DNA of 64,000 nt from Bog-473 sp963791455 (GTDB taxonomy: Bacteria > Actinomycetota > Acidimicrobiia > Acidimicrobiales > RAAP-2). Shown here in pieces: positions 17,630-25,707 of the stretch. Within the stretch, counting starts at the first letter, position 1. The number at the start of each line of letters is the position of its first letter. The notes beneath the pieces were generated by a model. The model saw nothing but the letters and a program-made list of their open reading frames with translations, was not told the origin of the DNA and did not search any database. Position numbers and translations under genes: made by a program. The stretch is from the NCBI GenBank assembly GCA_963791455.1, contig CAWBSM010000004.1, positions 682,001 to 746,000 on the forward strand, written 5' to 3'.

Positions 17630-18912
17630 TCAACCGACGACCGTGAATAGCCGCCAAGTGCGGGGGACTCCCTTGAGTTCGCGTTCGCCTTGGTCGTCGA
17701 ACTCGATGCCTGAACCCACCACGTGATCGGTCACCGTTTTCGTCACGAGCACCTCACCCGGCCTTGCCAGGTCGCACACGCGTTTGGCGATCGTCACCGC
17801 CAAGCCAGCTATGTCGTCGCCCCGCACTTCGACCTCCCCCGTGTGAATACCCACTCGCAGGTCCAGCCCGATGTTCTGAGCACCGGCCACGATCTCGGCC
17901 GCACAACGAATCGCTCTCCCACTGGCGTCGAAGGTGGCCAGAAACCCATCTCCCATTGTCTTCACTTCGTGGCCCCTGTGTCGGTTCAAGGCCGTGCGGA
18001 CTATGGCGTCGTGGCGGTCGGTAAGGCGGGACCACTCGCGCGGGAACTCCTCGATCTCGTCGGCCAGGGCGTCGTTGTCGCCGGCGAAGAACAGGTGGTC
18101 GCCGCCGGGGAGTACGACCAGATGGGCGTTTGGGTGTGTTCGGCCAGGTACTGACCAGCGCCCAGTCGGATGTAACGGTTGTTCTCGCGATGCAAGACCA
18201 GAGTGGGACATGAAATCGAAGGCAGAAGGCTGCGCAAGTCCGCTTCGAAGCTGGCGCGAACAATGTCAGCGAATTGATTGGGGCTGCCGCCGAAGCGCCC
18301 GGCACGGACGTACCAAGCTCGGAACTGTTGGTCAGTGCTTCGGCTGGGGGCAACGAAATCCACCGCTGTGCTCGTCCCCCAGCCCTCTTTGACTGTGGCC
18401 ACGAACTGATTGATGGTCTGGGGTGGAACGCCCCAGGGGTAGTCGTCCTCCCGCACGTAATGCGCGTAGCTATTGACGAGAATCAGGGCGCTGACCCGCT
18501 CGGTATGGGTGGCCGAGAAGTGGATCAGGTTCGTGCCGGGGTCCGCGCCTGCCAACGCCGGTCGCTCGAATCCCACCGCGTCCAGCACAGCCGTCAGGTC
18601 AGCATCGGACATGTCGCCCACCAAGGACGCTCGTGGGTCACCCTCCGAGGCGCCCATGCCCCTCACGTCGAACCAGACCGTGCAACTGAAGGCCTCAAGC
18701 CGCCGGCGAAGGCGAATAAAACCTGGATCGTCGGATAGGAGATCGATCGGAATAGGGGCAGCCACGAAAACCAGTTCGAGTGGCCCCTCCCCGCTCATCT
18801 GGTAGGCGAGGTTGGTCCCATCGCTCGAGCGGGTGTAACGGGTCTCAGCAGCGTCGGCCACCACGTTGGACAGTCTGCCCGCGGTCGTCGGGTCGCCGCC
18901 AAGGAAGCGCAT
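17630..18912 (-). pseudogene. Alpha/beta-hydrolase - class III cyclase, frameshifted and lacking the first catalytic motif (locus 2)
   Basis: The N-terminal frame (ATG 18912) gives a hydrolase: LAYQMSGEGPLELVFV, TVWFDVRGMGASEGD, ALAGADPGTNLIHF. Homology leaves this frame after GAGQYLAEH (about 18130-18141) and continues in a second frame as NAHLVVLPGGDHLFFAGD down to 17630. In the cyclase part the sequence jumps from ADEIEEF directly to PREWSRLTDRHDAIVR. The ~37 residues that in locus 1 carry FTDIVGST, with the first metal Asp, are gone, whereas KTMGDGFLATF and the rest remain. So this copy cannot form a normal cyclase active site even if the frame were restored. It is paralogous to 4564-5906. 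Confidence 0.8.
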
Positions 18913-19741
18913 TGCATTGCCGGATCAGTAGCCCGGCTGGATTTTCGTAGCTGTCCCAACAGTCCCAAAAATCTGCGACATCATGTCCACATCACAGAGT
19001 GGGGATAGGTGATAGGAACGCCCGAAACGTCCGCCGTGACATGTGGTTCGAGGCTCGAGTCGCCCGCGCGCCCACCCGAGGGCTTCGGGAGAGCAGAGTC
19101 CACAGCCGGGCCCGGGAGCGAGACGCCGGGGGGACGACAAGCCGGGGCGCGCCGAGACTCGGCGGGCATCCCGAGGCACATCTCGGGGAGGATCGCTTCT
19201 CACACCGTGGGCTGCGCGTTTACAGTTCTCAATACGATGGCCTCGATCCGTACCTAGACGCGCTGTCCCAGTCCGCACCGGTTCGGGGACGCTGCAGTAG
19301 CCACCTTCCGAAACCCCCCGGCCGTCCCGTTCCGCGATCCCGGCAACTGTATCCGAGATGACCTGCTCGCGAATCAAGGACACCTTTGTCCCGCTTGACG
19401 TCTCGCAACGCTATTCGTAGTGGAACGGGCCACGCGACTGCCGGACCCAGCGAGGCATGAATCAGATTGGCTGGCATAAGCCAGGAGGACAGCGCATCCG
19501 CCCGGGACGTGCTGACCTCGGTCACCTTCTGGCATCAGGGTTCCCTGCCCACCCCAGTTGCCGGGTTGACGCCGTGAGCGCCGGTCTGGTGCGGGTGGAG
19601 AGTAAGGACTCCGTCATGCTGGTCGGGGAACGGCGTTCGTGTTAGACCAACCCAAAAGTTCGTGGTGTCGACCATTTCGTCATCGTGGTCTCGCTCCCCG
19701 AAGAATGTTTGACAGCCCGCCAATAGAGAAGTGAGGACCAC
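18913..19741. other. Gene-free stretch carrying a tRNA-derived repeat and the leader of the next gene
   Basis: Apart from the repeat at 18986-19075, I see no credible coding sequence. A GAGG motif (19733-19736) precedes the ATG at 19742. TTGACA occurs at 19709-19714, but no clear -10 box is at the right distance, so no promoter is called. Confidence 0.5.
18986..19075 (+). repeat. Diverged copy of the palindrome / tRNA-Val 3'-end repeat
   Basis: TCCACATCACAGAGTGGGG (18986-19004) matches the cores at 21979 and 27700. It runs into GGATAGGTGATAGG (19003-19016), CGAAACGTCCG (19023-19033), TTCGAGG/TCGAGTC and GCGCCCAC (19068-19075). All of these blocks recur, in inverted order and orientation, at 21894-21966. 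The last blocks correspond to the T-arm and acceptor end of tRNA-Val. The two sites therefore form a ~90-bp imperfect inverted repeat around 19.0-21.97 kb. Confidence 0.6.
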
Positions 19742-21295
19742 ATGCCCGGTCCCGTCCGCAGTCTGGTCCGTGTACTTGCGAGCGTGGTCGTGCTCAGCCT
19801 CGCCCTGGTGTTCATCGAGACGACCGCGGCCAACGGTGCGGGGACATGGGGAGGCCCCGTGCGCATCGACCAAAGTGCCGATGGCTTTGGCAACGTGCTC
19901 ACTTCGGTGTCGTGCCCGAGTGCGGGCTTCTGTGTCGCCGTGGACAACGCGGGGAACGCCGTGACCTACAACGGGTCCTCGTGGTCGTCACCCTCGAACA
20001 TCGACGGCAGTTCTTCCATTAACTCGGTGTCGTGCCCCAGTGCGACCTTCTGCGTCGCCGTCGACAATGCGGGCAACGCCCTGACCTACAACGGGTCCTC
20101 GTGGTCGTCGCCCTCGAACATCGACGGCAGTTCCACCATTAACTCGGTGTCGTGCCCGAGTGCGGGCTTCTGTGTCGCCGTGGACAACGCCGGCAGCGCC
20201 CTGACCTACAACGGGTCCTCGTGGTCATCGCCCTCGAACATCGATGGAAATTCCGCGTCCCACCTCACCTCGGTGTCGTGCGCAACTGCCAGCTTCTGTG
20301 CCGCCGTAGGGAACTATTACAACGAGCCCACCTATTACTACAGCGCCCTCGTCTACAACGGCTCTTCGTGGTCGTCGCCCTCGAACTTCGTCAGCCCAAA
20401 CGGCAACGACTCATCAATCGACTCGGTGTCGTGCCCGAGTGCGGGCTTCTGTCTAGCCGTGGACGACGGCACCCACAGCCTCATCTATGACGGCTCCTCG
20501 TGGTCGTCGCCGCCCTCAGATAATGATCAAGTTTACCTCCTCTCTGTGTCGTGCCCAAGTGCGACCTTCTGCGCGGCCGTCTCAGAGGCTGGGCACGCAT
20601 ATAATTACAACGGGTCCTCGTGGTCGTCGGCCGTGGACATCGACGGATACACCTCCCTCGATTCGGTGTCGTGCCCGAGTGCCTACTTCTGTGTCGCCGT
20701 CGATAGCGACGGCGACGCTCTCACCTATCTCTCGACCCCAAACCCGCCCACTGTGACTTCGGTCAGCCCGCACACCGGATCGACGTCGGGAGGAACCCTG
20801 ATCACCATAACCGGGACGAACTTCGTCACTGGGTCCAGCGTGAAGATCGGCTCCGGCAGTCGAGCCGTTCCAGCCGGCGGCGTGGACGTGGTCTCCTCGA
20901 CCAAGATCACCGCCGATACCGGCAGGTCACCCCAGGCGGGACTCTTCAACCTGTTTGTCACCAGCTCGGGGGTCACCAGTGCCGTTAGTGCCGGTGACCT
21001 CTTTACCTACGTCCCCACCGTCACCTCGGTGCACCCGCACACCGGCCCGACGTCGGGAGGTACCGCCGTCACCGTCACCGGGACGGGTTTCGTCACCGGT
21101 GCCCGTGTGGTGATCGCCCAGGGCGACGGCTCCGGCACCGGGGCCATCGCGGCCACCAACGTGGACGTGGTCTCCTCGACCAAGATCACCGCCACGACCG
21201 GTGGGGGGGCCAAGGCCGGGAGCTTCAATCTGTTCGTCACCAGCTCGGGGGTCACCAGTGCCGCCGACGCCGGTGATCTCTTTACCTACGGTTGA
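19742..21295 (+). CDS. Secreted Cys-pair repeat protein with two TIG domains
   Basis: 517 residues. A signal peptide (VRVLASVVVLSLALVFIETTAANGA) is followed by seven ~40-residue repeats, each with SVSCPSAGFCVAVDNAG and TYNGSSWSSPSNID. The two Cys in every unit are six residues apart and probably form one disulfide per unit. The repeat count fits a seven-bladed propeller. Two TIG/IPT domains close the protein (VTSVSPHTGSTSGGTLITITG ... DLFTYV, and VTSVHPHTGPTSGGTAVTVTG ... DLFTYG). It is a surface or exported binding protein by architecture. The first repeats are near-identical in DNA. The gene is bracketed by the inverted tRNA-derived repeats. Confidence 0.85.
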   Translation: MPGPVRSLVRVLASVVVLSLALVFIETTAANGAGTWGGPVRIDQSADGFGNVLTSVSCPSAGFCVAVDNAGNAVTYNGSSWSSPSNIDGSSSINSVSCPSATFCVAVDNAGNALTYNGSSWSSPSNIDGSSTINSVSCPSAGFCVAVDNAGSALTYNGSSWSSPSNIDGNSASHLTSVSCATASFCAAVGNYYNEPTYYYSALVYNGSSWSSPSNFVSPNGNDSSIDSVSCPSAGFCLAVDDGTHSLIYDGSSWSSPPSDNDQVYLLSVSCPSATFCAAVSEAGHAYNYNGSSWSSAVDIDGYTSLDSVSCPSAYFCVAVDSDGDALTYLSTPNPPTVTSVSPHTGSTSGGTLITITGTNFVTGSSVKIGSGSRAVPAGGVDVVSSTKITADTGRSPQAGLFNLFVTSSGVTSAVSAGDLFTYVPTVTSVHPHTGPTSGGTAVTVTGTGFVTGARVVIAQGDGSGTGAIAATNVDVVSSTKITATTGGGAKAGSFNLFVTSSGVTSAADAGDLFTYG

Positions 21296-21893
21296 GACCG
21301 CGACGGGTGCTATACACCGGGCGACGCCACGACTCAAAGCTGTTCCACATCGCCATCGGCACCAGCTTCTCCGACCTTGGCGGGCTTCACGGCGCACCAG
21401 ACGCGATGTCGTCACCACCGGCCGGCCCTTCCCGCCCAACCCCTCGCCGCTCTCCACACCCCGTACGTACGGGCCTCAGTGCCCCTCTCGTGGTCCGCGA
21501 CTCCTCCGTCTCAGCCTCGGACTCCGTCCCTCCGGTCTCTGCGGCGCCGTCGGGCCGTCGGCCTCGGCGTCTGTCCCCGGTCTTTGGCCCCGCCCCGCCG
21601 GCTTCCATGCCGAGCTCGAGCTGTTGGACGAGCGCCGCTTTCGCAACGGCCTCGTATACCTCCGCTACCACAACCGGACCTGAGCTGCCAGTCGGAAGCG
21701 CACTGGCGCCCCAGTCGCCGGATAAGAGCGCGTTAACTAACTCTGTCACCGGGAAGCTCATGCGGAGGCTGGGGCTGTAAGTCCTGGCGTCCTACTCTGG
21801 CCCCCGCCCCGCGTGCCCCGCCCCCGGTGGGCCCCGCCGCGCGCGGGGGTCTCGTCCCGTTCGCGCGGGGGCCCCTTGCCTTCTCAGCACAAC
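21296..21893. other. Gene-free, partly very GC-rich stretch
   Basis: Open frames here are Arg/Ser/Pro-rich without motifs. Around 21797-21880 there are dense C and G runs (for example CCCCGCCCCCGGTGGGCCCC) able to form strong local structure, just before the tRNA-derived repeat. The actual content is unknown. Confidence 0.45.
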
Positions 21894-21918
21894 GAGTGGG
21901 CGCTGAGGGACTCGAACC
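21894..21918 (+). repeat. 25-bp direct repeat of the tRNA-Val 3' end (candidate att site)
   Basis: GAGTGGGCGCTGAGGGACTCGAACC is identical, in the same orientation, to 27713-27737, which is the acceptor/T-arm end of the intact tRNA-Val plus three flanking bases. After position 21918 the tRNA identity stops. Such a partial tRNA 3'-end copy is the usual mark of the far end of an element integrated at a tRNA. Confidence 0.7.
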
Positions 21919-21978
21919 TCGAATCATCTGAGGACGGACGTTTCGCATAGCCCTATCACCTATCCCACACACAACCTA

Positions 21979-22028
21979 TCCCCACATCACAGAGTGGGGA
22001 GAGAGGGGCCTGGGTGCCCGGGCGGTCC
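21979..22028 (+). repeat. Palindromic core and left arm of a 35-bp inverted repeat
   Basis: The core CCCCACATCACAGAGTGGGG (21980-21999) is an inverted repeat with an 8-base centre. The stretch 21994-22028 (GTGGGGAGAGAGGGGCC..., ending GGGCGGTCC) recurs as its reverse complement at 27672-27706 with one mismatch in 35. It lies 60 bases inside the tRNA-derived direct repeat. Confidence 0.7.
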
Positions 22029-22192
22029 AGAAGCGCCGCGGGGGCGGGTGGGCGCCACCGGGGCCGGGGCTGGGGCATGGGGGGCGGGGGCGCGGATTGG
22101 CTGTGGGCGGGGTGGACTCTCGACGAGAATCCAGATCGTTTGCACTGCCCCCCTAACGGCATCACCTTCGGGCTAGGGCAACGCTCGTACCG

Positions 22193-23017
22193 TCAGGACT
22201 GAATGAAGGCCAGCAGATCGGCGTTAATCGTGTCTGCATGGACTGTTGGCATGCCATGCGGGAACCCGGGGTACGTCTTCAACGTTCCGTTCTGCAAGAG
22301 CCTCACCGTCAGGGGAGCTGAATCTGCGTACGGGACGATCTGGTCGTCGTCTCCATGCATCACGTGCACGGGCACGCTGATCTTCTTGAGGTCCTCGGTG
22401 AAGTCAGTCTGAGAGAAGGCCACGATTCCCTCGTAGTGCGCATTCGCTGCCCCCATCATCCCCTGTCGCCACCAATTCTGGATGATTGCCTCCGAGGGCT
22501 CGGCACCAGGTCGGTTATAACCGTAGAAGGGTCCCGAAGCTACGGCCCGATAGAACTCGGAGCGGTTCGCCGCCAGCTGAGCCTGGAGATCGTCAAAGAC
22601 ACTCTTGGGCTCCCCGCCGGGATTGGTATCGGTCTTGACCATGAGCGGTGGAATCGCGCTCATGATCGCCGCCTTGGCAACTCGGCCCTCTCCATTCCGG
22701 GCGATATAGCGGATGACTTCGCCGCCACCTGTCGAGTGACCGATGTGAATAGCTTCCTCGAGATTGAGATGTGCGGTCACCGCGGCCAGATCATCGGCGT
22801 AGTGGTCCATATCGTGGCCTCCGCTGACCTGCGTAGAGCGGCCGTGCCCACGCCGGTCGTGGGCAATCACCCGGAATCCGTGATCCAAGAAAAACAGCAT
22901 TTGGGTATCCCAATCGTCAGCTGACAACGGCCAGCCGTGACTGAACACGATCGGCTGGCCCGACCCCCAGTCCTTGTAAAAGATCTCTACACCATCAGTA
23001 GTGGTAACCGTGCCCAT
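22193..23017 (-). CDS. Alpha/beta hydrolase, non-haem haloperoxidase type
   Basis: 274 residues from ATG 23017 (AGGAGGACCCTGAAG upstream). The sequence follows the chloroperoxidase/arylesterase group closely: VEIFYKDWGSGQPIVFSHGWPL, VIAHDRRGHGRS, nucleophile elbow IGHSTGGGEV (Ser about 95), HVMHGDDDQIVPYAD with the acid, and GFPHGMPTVHAD with the catalytic His. Length and motif order are those of complete enzymes, cytosolic because no signal is present. Members hydrolyse esters and show perhydrolase activity; the physiological substrate is usually unknown. It is the first gene of the 22-27.7 kb cargo segment, transcribed toward the left repeat. Confidence 0.9.
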   Translation of the reverse strand: MGTVTTTDGVEIFYKDWGSGQPIVFSHGWPLSADDWDTQMLFFLDHGFRVIAHDRRGHGRSTQVSGGHDMDHYADDLAAVTAHLNLEEAIHIGHSTGGGEVIRYIARNGEGRVAKAAIMSAIPPLMVKTDTNPGGEPKSVFDDLQAQLAANRSEFYRAVASGPFYGYNRPGAEPSEAIIQNWWRQGMMGAANAHYEGIVAFSQTDFTEDLKKISVPVHVMHGDDDQIVPYADSAPLTVRLLQNGTLKTYPGFPHGMPTVHADTINADLLAFIQS

Positions 23018-23203
23018 CTTCAGGGTCCTCCTAGCTGGGCGTGACGCCCGCAGCGACTACTCGGTCGGTCGGCTCCTATCTGTCGTAGTTCTTCCTCATA
23101 TCTTTCCTTCGGAGCCGGTCGTGATCAACCTCTGTGGGTGGTACCCCCATGCGCCAATGGGCAGGGCTCGCACCGTTCGGCACGTCGGAGGCAAATATTA
23201 GGA

Positions 23204-23608
23204 CTAAGAGCCGACCAAAGCGTCGGTCAGGGGGTCGATGCCAGCCAGCCTTTGGCTGAGTTCCGGAGTGAGGCTGTAGCGGGCAGCGAGCACCTGCGGA
23301 GCAACATAAGAAACCTTGGTCCGCGACTCGTCTTCCCACACCAATATCTTCAATGGAAGGTCCATAGCGGACAGCGGAGCTGCTTCCATGACGGGCGTGC
23401 CGGCCGCTGGGCTCCCAAACAGCACAAGAACCGTCGCGCGAAGGCTTAAGCCAACTGAGCTTGCTTCAGCACTCTGGTCGATGACTGCAAAGACCTTCAT
23501 CTCTTTTGACTTGATGAGTTCTGTCAGCCGCGAGACGGTTTCCTTTACCGATCGAGAGCTCAGCTTTGTGGTGGTGCCGGATTCGTCAGGCAAGGACGTA
23601 GTGGACAT
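23204..23608 (-). CDS. DUF302 protein
   Basis: 134 residues from ATG 23608 (GAAAGGTCCTC upstream); the frame is open further up without homology. It has the DUF302 signature: SVKETVSRLTELIKSKEMKVFAVIDQSAEA (helix and strand with the conserved F..IDH-like segment, here IDQ), VLVLFGSPAAGTPVMEAAP, and LDLPLKILVWED-type strand (MDLPLKILVWED). The position usually holding His in 'IDH' is Gln. The family is widespread and unexplained, often next to redox or stress genes. It is in one row with three further small genes. Confidence 0.87.
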   Translation of the reverse strand: MSTTSLPDESGTTTKLSSRSVKETVSRLTELIKSKEMKVFAVIDQSAEASSVGLSLRATVLVLFGSPAAGTPVMEAAPLSAMDLPLKILVWEDESRTKVSYVAPQVLAARYSLTPELSQRLAGIDPLTDALVGS

Positions 23609-23722
23609 GATGAGGACCTTTCTAAGGTTTCTCCCTTGGAGTGAACGGTTTCGAAGAGTCGACCATCTCAAATAACATTCGACCAGATGGAGTCGGGCTC
23701 CTGTGTGCGCCCGAGCTACCAG

Positions 23723-24142
23723 TCAGGCCAGACTAGGAGGCGGCTCGACTGGAGCGGGGAAGGCTCGAGCTTCGTTTGACTCGGATGCATTGGTAAGCGG
23801 CGCCGATTCACCGTCGGCCACCAGGCGACGCCAAGCGGTCTGCCAGTCAGGAAGCTCTGGACTGTCCTGTTCCCAATCGACGAAAGTGGCCTCGTCACAG
23901 AGGTGGTTCGCGAGCGCTCGCGTGCTCAGGTGCGGCTCGGTGTTCATGAAGACTTCGATAGGGGGACGCCCCTTCCAGGCTGTTACGTCCCACCACACAT
24001 CGTGAGCTTCAGCCAAGGCGTCGACCCCTAGGTTCCCGTCAGTGTTCTGCGCCTGTTCGATCACAGCGGCCGCGTGGGTGAAGAACTCATCGAGGAGGGA
24101 ATGGTCCCTCAGTCTCAGGCGGGCTACGACGATGATTGGCAT
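23723..24142 (-). CDS. Small dimeric-barrel-like protein (DUF3291/monooxygenase-like)
   Basis: 139 residues from ATG 24142, with AAGGAG as ribosome site. MPIIVVARLRLRDHSLLDEFFTHAAAVIEQA with a later DVWWDVTAWKGRPPIEVFMNTEPH fits the ferredoxin-like half-barrel of antibiotic-biosynthesis-monooxygenase and DUF3291 proteins. The last 25 residues are Pro/Ala-rich and probably disordered. No cofactor site is visible; function unknown. Same strand and close spacing with 24210-24497 and 23204-23608 suggest a small operon. Confidence 0.65.
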   Translation of the reverse strand: MPIIVVARLRLRDHSLLDEFFTHAAAVIEQAQNTDGNLGVDALAEAHDVWWDVTAWKGRPPIEVFMNTEPHLSTRALANHLCDEATFVDWEQDSPELPDWQTAWRRLVADGESAPLTNASESNEARAFPAPVEPPPSLA

Positions 24143-24209
24143 GAGTCTCCTTATCTTGTTTGCGGCCTGATCCGCTGATCGGATTAGCTTTAGGCGGCGG
24201 ACGGTGGGC

Positions 24210-24497
24210 TTAGGACTTGAATGCCTCCTCGATGGCTTCTGAGACCCTCTTCGCGATTCCAAACTCGTTGATCATCCGCGAGATGACTAAACCTCCACCG
24301 TGGACGTGGAACGTTGTCGTGGTTCCCTCTTGGTTCAGGTGCACGGTGGCCAGTGCGGCGGCCGATTGCTTGACCTTTATGGCTTCTTGGACGCCACTGC
24401 CGTGAGTGGTGATCTCGTAGCGGTCGCCAAGCCCTTTTCGTAGAGTTTCGGCTGTGTCCTGGATGCTCACGGACCGGTTGATCGTGACAGTCGGCAT
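24210..24497 (-). CDS. Conserved 95-residue actinobacterial protein
   Basis: ATG 24497 follows AAAGGAGCGGAG. MPTVTINRSVSIQDTAETLRKGLGDRYEIT is followed by ATVHLNQEGTTTTFHVHGGGLVISRMINEFG and IAKRVSEAIEEAF. I recognise this as a recurring small actinobacterial protein of unknown function: soluble, alternating strands and a C-terminal helix. The central FHVHGGGL motif with two His is its most conserved-looking element. It sits between DUF998 and the barrel-like gene on the same strand. Confidence 0.75.
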   Translation of the reverse strand: MPTVTINRSVSIQDTAETLRKGLGDRYEITTHGSGVQEAIKVKQSAAALATVHLNQEGTTTTFHVHGGGLVISRMINEFGIAKRVSEAIEEAFKS

Positions 24498-24528
24498 CTC
24501 CGCTCCTTTATTTTGGTCCCTTACGCTG

Positions 24529-25146
24529 CTAACCCGAGATTCGTGCCAGGTCGATGGCCACGATGAAGAACCAAGTGAGTGACGCGAGGTAGAACAGGCG
24601 CTCAAACAGTCCAACGATGAGGTGAAGCCTCAGTCCCGGGCGTATCCCAAGCACGAGTGCGATGAGGCTCCCGAGGATCACCCAGTTGAGGATGTTGAGG
24701 GCGCCTTTTACTCCGAACCAAGCGGGGTAGTGCATCAGCGTGGACCACAACGCCCCAGCCGCCACCGCTATGCCGCCGAAGGACACGACGGCCAAGAGCA
24801 TATGGATCGTCCCATGCACGGTCTGGAATCGACTGCCGTTCTGGTCCGTCGCGAAGAAGGGGATAAAGAACCGGGCTACCGAGGAAAGGATGAGCATCAC
24901 CACGACCAATGTCGGTGCGAAAGGGCTCAACTGGTCCAATCCGATGGCAAGCGTGATCCCCGCCACCCCGCCGGCAACGGCCTGTAACCAGAACACCGAG
25001 CGGTAACGACCGACGCCGTAGTCGCTGACGGCATCGCTGACGGGGCTGTACCCGGTTGGTAGGACGTGCAGAGCGATAAGTGCGCCCAACTGAACAGCCG
25101 TGGCGATTATCGCAATGATGCTGAAGGTGTGAGCTGTCGTGTCCAT
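24529..25146 (-). CDS. DUF998 membrane protein
   Basis: 205 residues from ATG 25146. Six hydrophobic segments can be drawn: IIAIIATAVQLGALIALHVL, SVFWLQAVAGGVAGITLAIGL, TLVVVMLILSSVARFFIPFF, IHMLLAVVSFGGIAVAAGAL, ALNILNWVILGSLIALVLGI and LFYLASLTWFFIVAIDL. Between the first two lies the typical YSPVSDAVSDYGVG. This is the DUF998 pattern, a family related in topology to small transport or sensor proteins without known function. It is the first gene of the leftward row 25146-23204. Confidence 0.88.
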   Translation of the reverse strand: MDTTAHTFSIIAIIATAVQLGALIALHVLPTGYSPVSDAVSDYGVGRYRSVFWLQAVAGGVAGITLAIGLDQLSPFAPTLVVVMLILSSVARFFIPFFATDQNGSRFQTVHGTIHMLLAVVSFGGIAVAAGALWSTLMHYPAWFGVKGALNILNWVILGSLIALVLGIRPGLRLHLIVGLFERLFYLASLTWFFIVAIDLARISG

Positions 25147-25707
25147 TGGGAACTAAGAGCGAATGCCTACCGGTGTCTCCGCCCCCTCTGGAATCGGACC
25201 ATATCCGGAGTTCAGCTTGTTGTCACGTGGGTTTCGCGTGTGCCTCAAGATTGAACCGTTCCGGCACGATTGGAGGCGTGGAGTTGACCCGCTTCGATGG
25301 ACGCGGGGGCCGTAGCGCCCGATCAGGCGGGTGCCCCCAAACGCCATCGGGATTGGGCGCCACTCGGCTCTGCGAACGACGGCCTGCATCGGCGGGGTCG
25401 GTTCGCGTCTCAGCGCACGGTCGCGTCCCTATCCCATGCCGGCTGTGTCGGGGCACGGCCTTCAGCAGTGACTCATTCTCCTGACGATTGAAACCTCTCC
25501 GATTCTGATCAATCCGCTAGCCAGTGGGTTCTCGGAGATGAACTCGATCATGTCGTACCCCCTCTGGACGCGCCGGCAGGTCGTGAGGTCGGCGGCCGGT
25601 ACCACGCTCATTCTGCCCGCTCTCAGTCTCGGTGTAGAGGTTAAACGCAACGGTATGCTCCCGTAGCGATCGGGCTTCTCCTTGTATCCGGTTTTGGGAG
25701 GTACGGC
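25147..25707. other. Divergent intergenic region
   Basis: This stretch separates the leftward DUF998 row from the rightward exporter gene and must hold both promoters. The exporter's ribosome site GGGAGG is at 25695-25700. I see no credible coding sequence, RNA gene or clear -35/-10 pair in the rest. Confidence 0.5.

Noticed and set aside
19709..19737. Promoter with TTGACA before the Cys-pair repeat gene
   Set aside because: No acceptable -10 hexamer at 16-18 bases; the region there is the ribosome site.
21292..21780. Plus-strand open frame after the Cys-pair repeat protein
   Set aside because: Pro/Ser/Arg-rich with no motif; it follows a proper stop codon and looks like non-coding GC-rich DNA.
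21890..21965. Second complete tRNA gene
   Set aside because: Only the 3' acceptor/T-arm part matches tRNA-Val; the anticodon arm and 5' half are absent.
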